Shown here piece after piece: positions 33,832 through 43,879 of a DNA stretch of 64,000 bases. Under the pieces are notes generated by a model. That model saw only the letters and a list, made by a program, of their open reading frames with translations. It was not told where the DNA came from and did no database searches. The position numbers were made by a program, and so were the translations under genes. Every line of letters begins with the position of its first letter. Positions within the stretch are counted from its first letter, which is position 1. Source of the DNA: Dimorphilus gyrociliatus (lineage: Eukaryota; Annelida; Polychaeta; Dinophilidae); the NCBI GenBank assembly GCA_904063045.1, contig CAJFCJ010000070.1, forward strand, positions 95,496-159,495, written 5' to 3'.

Positions 33832-34439
33832 TATATTATTTATTTCTTGCTTTTGTGTTCCAGCACATAGATAGATCTTTAAATGTTTGTTGTCAGATCT
33901 GTTTCCTAGTTTTTTTAGTATTCTTATTTTATGACAGTATTGAATTATTCATTCATCTGTTCATCTATTCATAAATGTTGTATTCTGTCCTAACTTTATC
34001 ACCTGTTCTGGACCCATCTTGCTTATCTTTCCTAATTTTCCAAAGTTCTCATTCATTCATTTATGGCTTTTGCATTCTAAACTAGACAAAGTCTATATAT
34101 TCAGGAATAATAACGGCAATGATTCAGTTGACATCATTAATAAGTCGTTTACTTACTTAACCCTTTGGAATATAGTTGCTCACTAATCCATGATATTAGT
34201 GCAATTTTAATCTCTCTAAACTAATTTTCAGCTAGAATAGATGGAATTGGCATCTATCATCTTTTATATTTTATTATACTTTTTTTATTCAATTTGATAT
34301 ACTGTCAGGTGACTATAATTAAAAATACACAAATGTAAACTATTCAGTACTGCATAAAATGTTGAAGTAATATCTATCCAATTTTTAAAATTCACTGTTG
34401 TAGATCTGAAAAAAAACAGATAATAAATATCACCATTTC

Positions 34440-34680
34440 ACATTGAAAAGATCTGTAGAAATGTTTTAAAGTTGCTTAACAGAAAAAATAATGAAAAACC
34501 TTGCATTTTGTGAAAACTGGTTAATAAGCAAATATTCTTGTTAGTATTTATCATATTTTCAGTAGTATGAAAATTGATTGATAAATTCGTATTTATTGCT
34601 AGAGGTTTAAAAGAATGTTGACCATTTAATTGCTGTAATTCCAATATTTCTTTGTAACCCATTTTGTTTATTAGTAGAAA
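34440..34680 (-). pseudogene. Unknown membrane-protein family, cytoplasmic part (copy related to 42.6 kb)
   Basis: The minus strand reads KMGYKEILELQQLNGQHSFKP then NTNLSINFHTTENMINTNKN and ICLLTSFHKMQG. The plus strand at 42730-42900 carries the same sequence at DNA level (about 80% identical), following a hydrophobic segment. Here the membrane segment is not preserved, since upstream frames are interrupted. The family is not recognised. Confidence 0.4.
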
Positions 34681-34756
34681 TAGAAAAATTCCTCAGAAAA
34701 TTGGAAAAATACGCCAGGTTTAATGCTTTATTGAATACTGTGATCTGGGTTAATTT

Positions 34757-34845
34757 TGGGGTCGGCAGAAAACGTCTACCAATGAGAAATTTCAATACTA
34801 GATTATGGATTGAAAAGTAGTTTGTAAGACAAAAACAGCAACTAA
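34757..34845 (-). mobile_element. Family M miniature element, end fragment
   Basis: GGGGTCGGCAGAAAACGTC then GAGAAATTTCA and GATTGAAAAGTAGTT match the 3' end of family M in reverse orientation; the other end is missing. Confidence 0.65.
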
Positions 34846-34989
34846 GTAGTTGTTTGATTCTTTGAAAGGGATTGAGAAAAAGAAATTTTTAATTTTCAAT
34901 TGAAGTAAACGATAATCTTAAAATTTATTCAGTTACAAGTTAAATGTATATTTAGAGGCTATAGGGGTTCATTTATATATAGATAAATT

Positions 34990-36450
34990 TAACTCCAACA
35001 ACTTTGGAAAATTTTAAAGTTGTTTTCTAATCATTCTAAACTCATTTTCATCAATAGAATTTATGTTAAAAGATATAATCTTTAAAGTGTTCAATGAGGG
35101 AACCAACCCTGCACACAGACTTTCCAGAAATTTTTGAGAAAAGTATTGTCTCCAATTTACAGCAATTTTTAAAAAGCTTTGCAATTTCTTTATCAAACTT
35201 ATAATATGAAAAATCGATATTCTTCAAATTACTTGATGAATGCACGAGTTCATTAATAACAATGAATTAATGTTCGAGAGATAAATTGATTCTAGATTGG
35301 AACATTTTTTGAACAGTTGACCTATCTCTTCAAAGGTGTTTTTATTGGTTATACAGAACTTAAAATTGGCATTCTTCACTGTATTTGATGAATGAAATAC
35401 TACTTCACAAATAATGAATAGGCCAACTTGTAAATATTCATTTTCTTCTAGATTGATTGCTTCTATCTTTAAACATTTTCGGAAGAGCTATAAATTATAT
35501 AAATTATAATATAATTTATATGGTAAGCTTGTAAACTTAATTTATAATTTCGAAAATTGAGACTTTTTAAAATATATAATGATGAAAAAAGTGATTGATA
35601 ATAGAAAGAGCTTCTTTAGAATATCCAAAGTGCCAGGTACATCCTTAATTGATTTTTTCTATTTTGAAACATTTACCCAAAAGCATTCCAATCCATTCAC
35701 AACTTGCTTCACTTAAAAGCAATTCTGCTCTTTAATGTACTTTCTAGGTGAAAAAGTTTTTGGCAAATATTAAAAATCATTCGATTTCCTTCTAAATCTA
35801 TTGTCTTAATTTTAAAGCATATTTTAAATAGTTTTCAAATCTCTAAACATGTCCTACTTAGAATTGCAAAATGAAAAATTGATATTCTTTATAAAATATA
35901 TTGATTGTTTCTATTTGGGAGCATACTTTTGAAAGATTTTCAACTTGATGACAAGTGTCTTTTTGTAAATTGCAATAAAAAAATGATGTTTTTCAAAGGA
36001 TTTGATGAGAATGACAATCCTGAACAAATACTGATCAATCCATTACCCATGAAAGGGTTCCCTGTTAAATTAATTGTTTCGATTTTGGTACAATTTTCCA
36101 ACAGATTTCCCAAGCATTTGCAATCTTCTCTATTCAATTTAGAAGATTCCAAATGGATTTCCTTTCAAGTATTTGCAGAGGAGCAAATATGAAACATTCC
36201 ATTTCCAATTAAAAAATTCCCTTCCAGGCTAATTATTTCTAAGTTATGAGATCTTTTAAAAATTTGTCTAATCCTAGAGCATTCTTCTTTTTAATTCAAA
36301 TCTAAGAAACTGATATGCTTTAATGTATTTAAAGATAAGGAAAGCGTATCACAGATATGAAATAATCCACTATTCATATTCCCATTTCCTTCTAAGTTGA
36401 TTGTTGCAAATATTGAAACAGTGTTCAAATTTTCTAAAATGAATTCTTAT
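34990..36450 (-). pseudogene. Decayed ribonuclease-inhibitor-type LRR array
   Basis: On the minus strand, LRR units of the same design as at 25 kb appear in broken frames: near 36420-36290 (ATINLEGNGNMNSGLFHICD), 36152-35940 (NREDCKCLGNLLENCTKIET then GNPFMGNGLISICSGL), near 35500-35250 (CEVVFHSSNTVKNANFKFC then FEEIGQLFKKCSNLESIYL) and 35196-35014 (FLESLCAGLVPSLNTLKIIS). Many stops and shifts separate them. It is an inverted relative of the 24.8-28.2 kb array and of the intact NACHT-LRR gene. Confidence 0.7.
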
Positions 36451-36567
36451 TAATTGGTCTGTACATGATTTAAGCCTATTGGAAATGTATTTTAGACGCT
36501 TATCATTGTACAATTTTCATGATATTTTATGCTTATACTATGCTACTATATACCACTTATTCAAAAA

Positions 36568-37050
36568 CCTACGCTAGAAATACAATGACCATTTAGCCAA
36601 ACTCAGACCTTGTCACACTTAAGGTTCATCTTCAAATGCCACTTAAGGTTTGGCCAAGTTGTGATTGATGATCTTGCTTCTTTAGGGTTTTGCCAAAGTA
36701 TGATTAATTAGTTTGAACTTTGTAACATTGTTCCTAGACCACCAACTGTTTAGGGGTGATTGGATATTGGAGACAAACCTACAAGTATAAAAATCCTCAC
36801 TGTTTTACTCTAACTGTCTTACCTTAAACTGGAAAGATCAACTGGATACAACAACCACTGGGACAAGCATTCTACCCTTTCAACATTGAACGCTAGTTTG
36901 GTAACTTGGCAATCTACTATTACAAACTATCTACTCTGCTATTCAACTTTTATATTATTACAAGCTTAAGTATTTTATTTCAAATAAACAATTTAAATTA
37001 AACACTTTGTTTAAAGGTTTGGTGTAGAACCAGTACTGCTTTAAAGTGTG
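36568..37050 (+). repeat. LTR-like repeat, family L
   Basis: Aligns with 61470-61980 from AAAACCTACGC through GGTTTGGCCAAGTTGTGATT, a TATA-like AAGTATAAAAATCCTCA, GTTTGGTAACTTGGCAA, CTACTCTGCTATTCAAC and AAATAAACAATTTAAATT to GTAGAACCAGTACTG. About 480 bp; no internal retrotransposon genes beside it, so a solo LTR. Confidence 0.65.
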
Positions 37051-37114
37051 TGGATCATTTGGGAATGATTAGTGCCGTAAATAGGGAAGAAGCTGAAGAA
37101 AAACACTTTTTGTC

Positions 37115-37382
37115 TTTTGCGGTGTAGGAAATAACGGAGGGGATGGCCTTGTCATTGCGAGGCACCTAACAAGCATTAACTTTAAGGTGAAAGTTTATAT
37201 TTTGGAGTTCTCAGAAAATCGATCTGAAGATTTTGAAACCAATTTATTGAAAGCTTCAGGCTTTTGGAGCGCAAATACTCTTAGTACAAAATGCCGCTGG
37301 ACTTAGTGAAGATGACTTCCAACAAGGTATTATTAATGATGCTTTGTTTGAAATTGGACTATTGAAAAAATCAAAAGCTTGA
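37115..37382 (+). pseudogene. YjeF N-terminal (NAD(P)H-hydrate epimerase) fragment, bacterial-looking
   Basis: The frame reads FCGVGNNGGDGLVIARHL, the signature GNNGGDG-L-ARHL of YjeF_N epimerases, then KVKVYILEFSENRSEDFETN. The text after the signature resembles bacterial (Bacteroidetes-type) NnrE/NnrD proteins more than animal NAXE, from memory of the families. A different frame follows (37268-37382: LLVQNAAGLSEDDFQQGI, then NDALFEIGLLKKSKA) that I do not recognise. The stretch is less AT-rich than its surroundings. It starts about 60 bp after a solo LTR. Clearly incomplete: no N-terminal helix, no kinase domain. Confidence 0.6.
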
Positions 37383-37453
37383 TAACTATGTTTTTCGATA
37401 TAACTGTCTACTCTGTACGAAGCATCTGTTGCATCTTTAAGGTTCAAATAATC

Positions 37454-37855
37454 TCATGAAAAATTAAAATCCTCCATATTTAAAATATATTGACGTGGAG
37501 TTCCGTTCTCATCTTCTCGGAAGACAGTTCTAAGAATTTCATGTCGTTCAATTACTTGATGTCTGCGTTGAGAAGAGGAAAGTGGATAACTTTCAGCTTC
37601 TGGTGCTTTTTCATTACCACCTTCTTGACTTTCATATAGGGAAGAAGTAGTCTTTAAATAAGCAATAAGCTCCTTCTGATTTTCTTTTATTGTTTCAATA
37701 GTTTCAGAAGCAATATCTTCTGAAAATAGAGATATCCAAATCCGTGTGTCTACGTTTGCAAAGATGGTAACAGTCTCGTTTTGTTGTGTAAATTGAATTT
37801 TTTCTAATATCGGGTGGCATTTAAGTAACAAAATATCTGGTATTTCTTTTATCAT
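37454..37855 (-). pseudogene. Non-ribosomal peptide synthetase condensation-domain fragment
   Basis: An open 133-residue frame includes ENQKELIAYLK, the linker before a domain start, then ESYPLSSSQRR (the core-1 region of a condensation domain) joined directly to VIERHEILRTVFREDENGTP (core 2) and RQYI. In intact condensation domains about 50 residues separate these two blocks, so there is a clean in-frame deletion. The HHxxxDG catalytic motif lies further on and is not present. NRPS modules are mostly bacterial or fungal; the sequence style is close to Bacteroidetes enzymes (recollection, not a search). It sits beside the YjeF fragment, pointing to a transferred or contaminating bacterial segment. 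Confidence 0.65.
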
Positions 37856-37954
37856 TTTAGTGATGTGTACATTTATTTATGTCTCCATTTACTGAAATAG
37901 ACAGTCTACTAATTTGAGGGTCAAATTGCTACCAATAAAATCTCCAGCCCCTAG

Positions 37955-38122
37955 CAAATCAATTATGACGAACTTCTGGATCAGCACTTGACCGATTCTT
38001 TTGAGGAAAGAACACTCAACTCCTTCCCTATTCCGGTAATATTTGATAATTATCATTCGTTAGACACTCCGACAGCGACCACTTGCTATGAAATTAGTTG
38101 CTTATTAAAGAAGTTCACTTGA
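37955..38122 (+). other. Unrecognised 55-codon open frame
   Basis: Reads NYDELLDQHLTDSFEER, then FPIPVIFDNYHSLDTP and TCYEISCLLKKF to a TGA. Composition is protein-like and less AT-rich than the surroundings, but no family is recognised. It may belong with the neighbouring bacterial-looking pieces. Confidence 0.25.
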
Positions 38123-38252
38123 TTTTGATTTTCAGTAAGAATACAGACAGTGAAACCATGGCCTATCGATCCGTTTGTCATTATTTAAGAGCTTCAAGGA
38201 AGAGGTGTCAGAGAAGTTACCACAGAGATAAGTGTTCATGGTGACGTTGCTA

Positions 38253-38286
<34 letters not shown>

Positions 38287-38296
38287 CGAAGAATTT

Positions 38297-38412
38297 TGTC
38301 TTAGTACGCTTCCAGTAGAATAGCCAGTATTGTTCTTGATTGTGGTGACAGTGTTACCCATACTGTCCCAAACTATGAAGATTACGCTCTGCCCCAAGCC
38401 ATTCTTCGTAAA
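38297..38412 (+). pseudogene. Actin fragment
   Basis: Reads [20 protein letters not shown] then [15 protein letters not shown], matching the conserved nucleotide-binding loop of actin ([20 protein letters not shown]). A stop replaces a residue just before YASS, and several invariant residues are changed, so it is a short dead fragment, probably of an inserted copy. Confidence 0.75.
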
Positions 38413-38419
38413 TAAATTA

Positions 38420-40200
38420 ATTTCGGTTGAAATTTTTGTATTCTATAGAAAAAGATGGAAAATGATAAAAAAATTAACATTGGACTTAATCAAGATTATT
38501 CTAGATTGAGAATAATTATTTTGAAGAGAATATATAGGGCACTAAAAGCATTATCTATCCTTCTGTTCCTTTCTTTCCGTTGCTTATTTTTATGTTTTAG
38601 CTATGTCTTACTTTATCATTTACAAATTCATCAACGAATCTTTAAAATGAGAAAGGTGTGAATGGCAGCGATACTAAGAGAACAACTATATTATCTGTAA
38701 GTCCTGAAGGCAATTGCTTTTTTCCATTTGGCGTTTCCTGCTGTCAGCTACAACGTCCAGTTTTCTTCTAGTTTTCTAAGGAATGAATGCTTTAATAATG
38801 AATGCTTTAATAATGATTCTTAAATAAGTAAAGCAACTTTACCTTCTCTTGATAATTTGGAGCTGAAGGAATAGATGGAAATGTACAGACAATAACTCAG
38901 ACGCATCTTTTTCTTTGTAATGAAATCATCTTTAAATACAGTTCTTTTTCCAGATTTCTTTCATTCAGATGGAGGTCGACTAACACACTGTCGTTTGGCG
39001 TCTCCCTAACAACTCAATCTCAAATTAACTTAATTATTTCTCAAAAAATTGCCAATCGATTATAGATAATGAAAATGACCCTTAAGCCTATAGCTATGGC
39101 ATGTTACAGGTTAATTATTTATCTATCGCAATTATAATCTATCTATGACAAATCAATCCAGGTAACCATCTAAACAGACAGACATCCGACCACCCTTATA
39201 CTCTTCCTTCAGCATGTTTCTCTAGGTTACATTCATTTGAAGTCTTTTTCTTTCTCCTCCCTAAAGAGGGGATTCTCTATTTCCAAACTACAAATGGAGT
39301 TTACTTTCTGGTAGGAAACTTTGTTGGGGACCATTTCAATCTTCTGATCTAGCTTTGACAAAGGCCAAACCTGTGTAAAGTTCTCCCAACTAAAACACTC
39401 GTCTGTTATTTTAGAAGAAAAATGTCTGGTTCATCTCGCCTATTTCCTCTTCCTTTACTCTAAAATGGTGTCGCAAATATGCTAAACATCTAGCAAAAGT
39501 AGGATTTGATCCTTTGATTAAGAAGGATTGAAGAGGATAGAAGCCAAATTTCTTTTTTTATTAACTAGGAAATTCAGCGAAATTGAATGCGGCGAATTTC
39601 CATTCTGTTCTAAAAAGTCACACAAACACCTTACTGTTGTAAAGGTGAAATGCTCTGTACATTCTTATTTATAAACGAAAAGTCTATTCCTAAAAAGGAT
39701 CAACTATGCCCAACCGCTTTTCAATTCTACAGCAGGTGGTAACAGCACACTGAAATTGAATTACCCCGGTTAGTCATTCGGGGATTGTAGTGAGTTTAAC
39801 TCAAGTTAAACAATTTCTCCTCTTCTCATTCTCTTTTTTGAAGACTGAGGTTATACTTTCTTTCGTCGAATAATCAATCACAGCCATTTCCCTTATATAG
39901 TGGAGGTTAGGGACACTTCGAGAATCTTCTCTGATCTCAGCTAATCAATACTGAATGCAGTAATAGCGTTTTATATGCTTATAATCAATAACATATTGCT
40001 TAGTAGACATGGAGGTAAACATCTTCAACAGTAGTTAAGCAAAATTCCTATCATGTTGATAACATCAGATTGATTGTTTTCATTATCAACAATTGGCAAT
40101 ATTAATTCCTTTTGAAATTTATTTATTTAATCTGGTTTAGGGAGAGAAGAAAAAATATATAAAAGAACATCTAATTAGTATTCACAGGGAAAAAAATTAA
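38420..40200. other. No gene recognised
   Basis: Contains a 68-codon frame (38455-38661) with a hydrophobic middle that I cannot assign; otherwise nothing supported on either strand. Confidence 0.4.
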
Positions 40201-40448
40201 CTTTAACTCTCATGGAGCTCACCAGAAAACCAAACAGATTCCCAATGGTCAAGGAACTAAATGATTCAATTTCCGGGTTAGGTAAAATCTGTGTTACTAT
40301 AAAAACGATTACCCCATACGAAAAGTTTGATAGTACTTCCTGGAAGCTAATATTGAAGATTCTGAGAAATGATAATGAAGAGCTTCTTGACTCTAGTAAG
40401 CACCTTGAATTTCTTCTACAAATCTTTAAGAAAAGAGGGACATTTCCC

Positions 40449-40523
40449 TTCTTGCTTTTGCAGATGATATGGTTATTATTGGATCAAAACTCGAAGAAAT
40501 TCCAGCTAACCTCGACACATAGT
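40449..40523 (+). pseudogene. Reverse-transcriptase fragment
   Basis: A short frame reads LAFADDMVIIG followed by SKLEEI, the (F/Y)ADD catalytic box of retroelement reverse transcriptases and the following helix. Upstream coding (40212-40440) is in other frames. Dead fragment of a LINE-like element. Confidence 0.6.
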
Positions 40524-40533
40524 GCTGCAAAGA

Positions 40534-40635
40534 GGGATCAACAGAAGTCACCCAGGACAGACGACGCTGAGAAATAGGCATAAGTCGCCCAGAACTGTGA
40601 TTGAAGTTGCCCACAGACAGAACTTGCAATTAAGA
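40534..40635 (+). mobile_element. Foldback element (family F), single end
   Basis: GGATCAACAGAAGTCACCC ... CATAAGTCGCCCAGAACTGTG matches the left arm of the element at 47490-48502, including repeated (A/G)AGTCGCCCA motifs. The partner arm is absent. Confidence 0.7.
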
Positions 40636-40799
40636 ATTCCTCCACATCCTTATTAGTTCTAATTGCATGTTGATATACTGACCATTGTTTTAGTGACCAA
40701 GTATCATTCATAATCTGAGACCTGAACAAATCTGTCATTCTATATCTTTGTACTGAAATGCTCCCGTTTCTATTCTTACGCCCTCAACATATTAATATT

Positions 40800-41650
40800 T
40801 AGAATATCATCAAGGATAATGTTCGGCTACCAGAAGACGTAACAAACACGCCACCACAGCTATATTTATGTGTCGAATATGTAAGCAATTTGTTGCTGGC
40901 TTATTACTACTTTCCAGTCCACGGCTTTGAGCATCTACAAACTTTGCCTGGACCTTTTGACTTCCGGGGGGGATTGTAGATCCATTTCGGATATTATTTG
41001 TAATATTCGTTATTGTTTTATGCAGTTCTTTTACGGGTGAATTGAAGTCAAAGGAATGGTTAAAAACGATATGTCCGACCTCTTGCTGGATTTGTCTTGG
41101 CAATTTGAAAGAGCAATAAATGAAGAGCAGGAATAGTTGTAAATAATAATAATTTATAATAATTTAATTGATGATACTAGAAGGGGCGTTGACATTTTAT
41201 TCAATAGTTCTAACAATTCACTTCGCTGTTGATGCCATCTTCCTCTTCTTTCCCGTCCTAGTCGCTGCGATCCTGTTTGCGGCGTTAATAAGGGTGAGTT
41301 CAAATGATTATGAACGACACTTGAAACTTAGCCAGCTTAGAATTTTTACTATTCATAAAAGGAGAAATGACCATACTAAATTGATACTCTTTGTCACTTT
41401 GTTTATAAAATTCTTGAGTAATGTTCTTCCCCCAGCGCTTCTTAAAGTGCATACGTGGTTTATCTTGGTAACCAAGTTCTAGAGTATGGAAGTAATTAAG
41501 GAACCCTTCCAATAGATTGTCCAGGATAGCTTTGTGTTCGATCATTATTACCAAATTACCAAATAACAAATAAGTGGGATTCATGGACAATGCAATTGGA
41601 ATTAGTGTATATTGTTGCGCCATGAATACATATGGCTTTTTATCAACAAT
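40800..41650. other. Open frames without recognised family
   Basis: Minus-strand frames at 40810-41103 and 41300-41680, and a plus-strand frame at 41168-41482 with two hydrophobic segments, overlap each other. None shows a known motif or splice structure, so I do not call a gene. Confidence 0.25.
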
Positions 41651-41658
41651 TGTTTTAG

Positions 41659-41865
41659 GGATGTGGTAGAAAACGGTCATAAATCTATGGTTTTACCCTA
41701 ACCCTAACCCAGCCCTTGTTTTTGTCTAACCTTTTTGAATACCCCTAACCCTTAGATGGGACCCTCCTAAGAACATATCAACAGTTATCTTATTCCTCCT
41801 AACCATTTCCCAGGCTGAAATCTAACTTTCAAATATTTCATTTATGGCCGTTTTCGACCGGTCCC
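41659..41865 (+). mobile_element. Telomere-motif Mutator-type miniature element (family M), copy 4
   Basis: 207 bp, ends GGATGTGGTAGAAAACGG and CCGTTTTCGACCGGTCCC, internal TTTTACCCTAACCCTAACCC. Perfect 9-bp direct repeats TTGTTTTAG at 41650-41658 and 41866-41874. Only a few bases differ from copy 1 at 9326-9547, so both moved recently. Confidence 0.95.
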
Positions 41866-41974
41866 TTGTTTTAGTCGTATTGTCTAAAATATTTATGATA
41901 AAACTTTTGTAAAATAATTAAAAGGTAAAATATTTATTATAGAAAGTAAATAATGTTTTTAATTGGAAGTCTTA

Positions 41975-42092
41975 GATTTAACTTTTTATTTGAAATAAAC
42001 CATTTAAATTAAACACTTTGTTTAAAGGTTCGGGTAGAACCAATACTGCTGTAACTTGTGAACAAGTAAATTTGCCAAGCAAGAGAAATACA
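41975..42092 (+). repeat. LTR-like repeat, family L, 3' part
   Basis: TTGAAATAAACCATTTAAATT to GGTAGAACCAATACTGCTGTAA and TTTGCCAAGCAAGAG; the upstream two thirds are missing. Confidence 0.6.
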
Positions 42093-42224
42093 TTATTAAA
42101 TTTTATTTCTGAAACATCAATTGTTTTTGACCATTCTATATCCAGGTTTTTTGATTCTCCCTAAAAAAGAGGCTTCCATGTTAGTTCCCGTTTTCAAAGC
42201 AGCATTCCAATATTCTTCTCTCTT

Positions 42225-42465
42225 TTCATAGCTTGTCAGTTCAGTTCTCTAACCGTTAACTAGTTGTTTAAACTTGCTTGTTTAGAACTAGAAAATCATT
42301 TACTCAGCATTTTGCTAATTAATTTCTACCGAAATTACATTGATTAAGACTATTTGTGGACGAACTTGGAAAGTTCTATTTGTGTGAGTACTTTGATAAG
42401 TTGATAAATAATTGGAAAGGACGAATACTGTTCTGAAGAAACAGAAATTCCTACAATTACTATAC
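42225..42465 (+). repeat. Dispersed repeat family R, copy B
   Basis: Both blocks of family R close together: CTTGTCAGTTCAGTTCTCTAAC and GACGAACTTGGAAAGTTCTA ... GAAACAGAAATTCCTAC. Compare 23380-24205. Confidence 0.6.
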
Positions 42466-42518
42466 AACAAAGATATTGTTCACAAAAATTTCAAGATTTA
42501 TTTGTCTATTCATTCTGC

Positions 42519-42900
42519 TTGAATTTAATAACACTAGTTTTTTCTGCTCATGTTTTCTTTATATTGGAAATACTTAAAGAAAGAATTTTTTTTAACTCTA
42601 CCAAAATATTAAAGGTTACATGGCAACAGAAAATTATACCTTTCTTAGTCAATGCAGAAATCTGTCTTATTGTTTTTACTATCACTTTTTGTGGATTTTT
42701 TGTTTTTCTCTTTGCATTAATTTATAAAATGGGTTACAAAGAAATATTGGACTTTTAGCAATGAATTTGTCAACATTCTTTTAAACCTCTGGCAACAAAT
42801 ACCGGTTTATTACTCACGGAAAATTTTCATATTATTGAATATATGATAAATGTTGATAAAAATATTTGCTTAGCAACCAGATTTCACAAATTGTAAGTTT
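42519..42900 (+). pseudogene. Unknown single-pass membrane protein family
   Basis: An open frame 42519-42758 ends with a long hydrophobic segment (AEICLIVFTITFCGFFVFLF) followed by ALIYKMGYKEILDF and a stop. Past the stop, homology to the minus-strand copy at 34440-34680 continues in another frame (SFKPLATNTG, YMINVDKNICLATRFHK). A shift or point change therefore truncates the cytoplasmic part here, while the copy at 34.5 kb keeps that part but lost its membrane segment. No known family. Confidence 0.4.
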
Positions 42901-42999
42901 TTTTGAGTGGAAAAAGTGAATTATTTAACTGATAGAACTTCCTTAATTATCTTTTGTTTATTTAGAATGAAGATTATGACATTTATACAACCGAATTTA

Positions 43000-43860
43000 T
43001 AGAAAGGACTCTTTAAAAAATTTTTTTTTACTTTACAGTAATTTTTATATATTTCAAATTTTCACTAAAACGGAGGAAAAGAGTTCTGTCTTGATCCCTT
43101 TTCATTCAAAAAAGTTAGATAATACTCAATTAAAAATTTTTTATGACATTTTCTGACTAGTGTTAGACAACTCTAGAACAAAAAAAAAATAGAGAATATT
43201 TCATAATGAGGAAGAAAAGACTTGAATCGAGGGAAAAAATCTTTGGATTAAATAAAAGATGGTTATCTAGAATATCCAAAGAACTAAATGCAGCTCGCAG
43301 TGTTATACAGTAAAACCTAAAGAAGAGGATCAAATGTCCTTGAATGGAAGACAAATCCGGGCCTGATCTCCCCAAGAGACAAGAGAAGTCTTATAATTAT
43401 TCAAAAGAAAAACTCTGTCAAAATTGACACTTTGTCTTATGGTTGTGAGGGTGATAACGGGGTGAATATATGATGGCGTGAATGTTTGACTGTAAACGCC
43501 ATCCATGATTCGTGTTCCATGAACTACCATTCTCAGTCGCGAACCATAGTCGCGGATTGTGCGTTCAAGAATTCACCCCTTGAAATATGTATATGTTGTA
43601 AGTGGGTCAAGTTTGCTTAGTGACCTTTAGACAGGCGTTGAGCAGTGCCTGATAGTCATATATAAAGGCACGAACAAGAACCCTTATGAGCCTATAGCTC
43701 GAAGCGAAAAAACCAAAAATAGATTAAAGACGGATGGCTAACAAAGCATATCCATATATCTAGAACAAAAAAAGCGGACAGCAGCGACGTTTAATACAAA
43801 CCGCTTTATTCAGCAAGACAAGCTTATAAACGACTTATAACAATATTGCTTAAAAGCGCA
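43000..43860. other. Unresolved; possible LTR-like segment
   Basis: Minus-strand frame 43330-43530 (MVVHGTRIMDGVYSQTF) is less AT-rich than its neighbours but not recognised. 43597-43850 has a TATA-like ATATAAAGG and unusual GC content, and could be one LTR, but no second copy is in the window. Confidence 0.25.
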
Positions 43861-43879
43861 ACAAATATCTAAATATTTG

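Noticed and set aside
34300-34350. AAAAATACACAAATGTAAACTATTCAG, similar to the 31-bp inverted repeat at 3128
   Set aside because: Matches only in part and in different order; no partner repeat or transposase nearby.
40810-41680. Three overlapping frames of about 100 codons
   Set aside because: They overlap on both strands without family motifs or splice signals, so at most one could be real and I cannot say which.
43597-43850. Possible LTR with TATA-like ATATAAAGG
   Set aside because: No second copy, no target duplication and no internal genes seen in the window.
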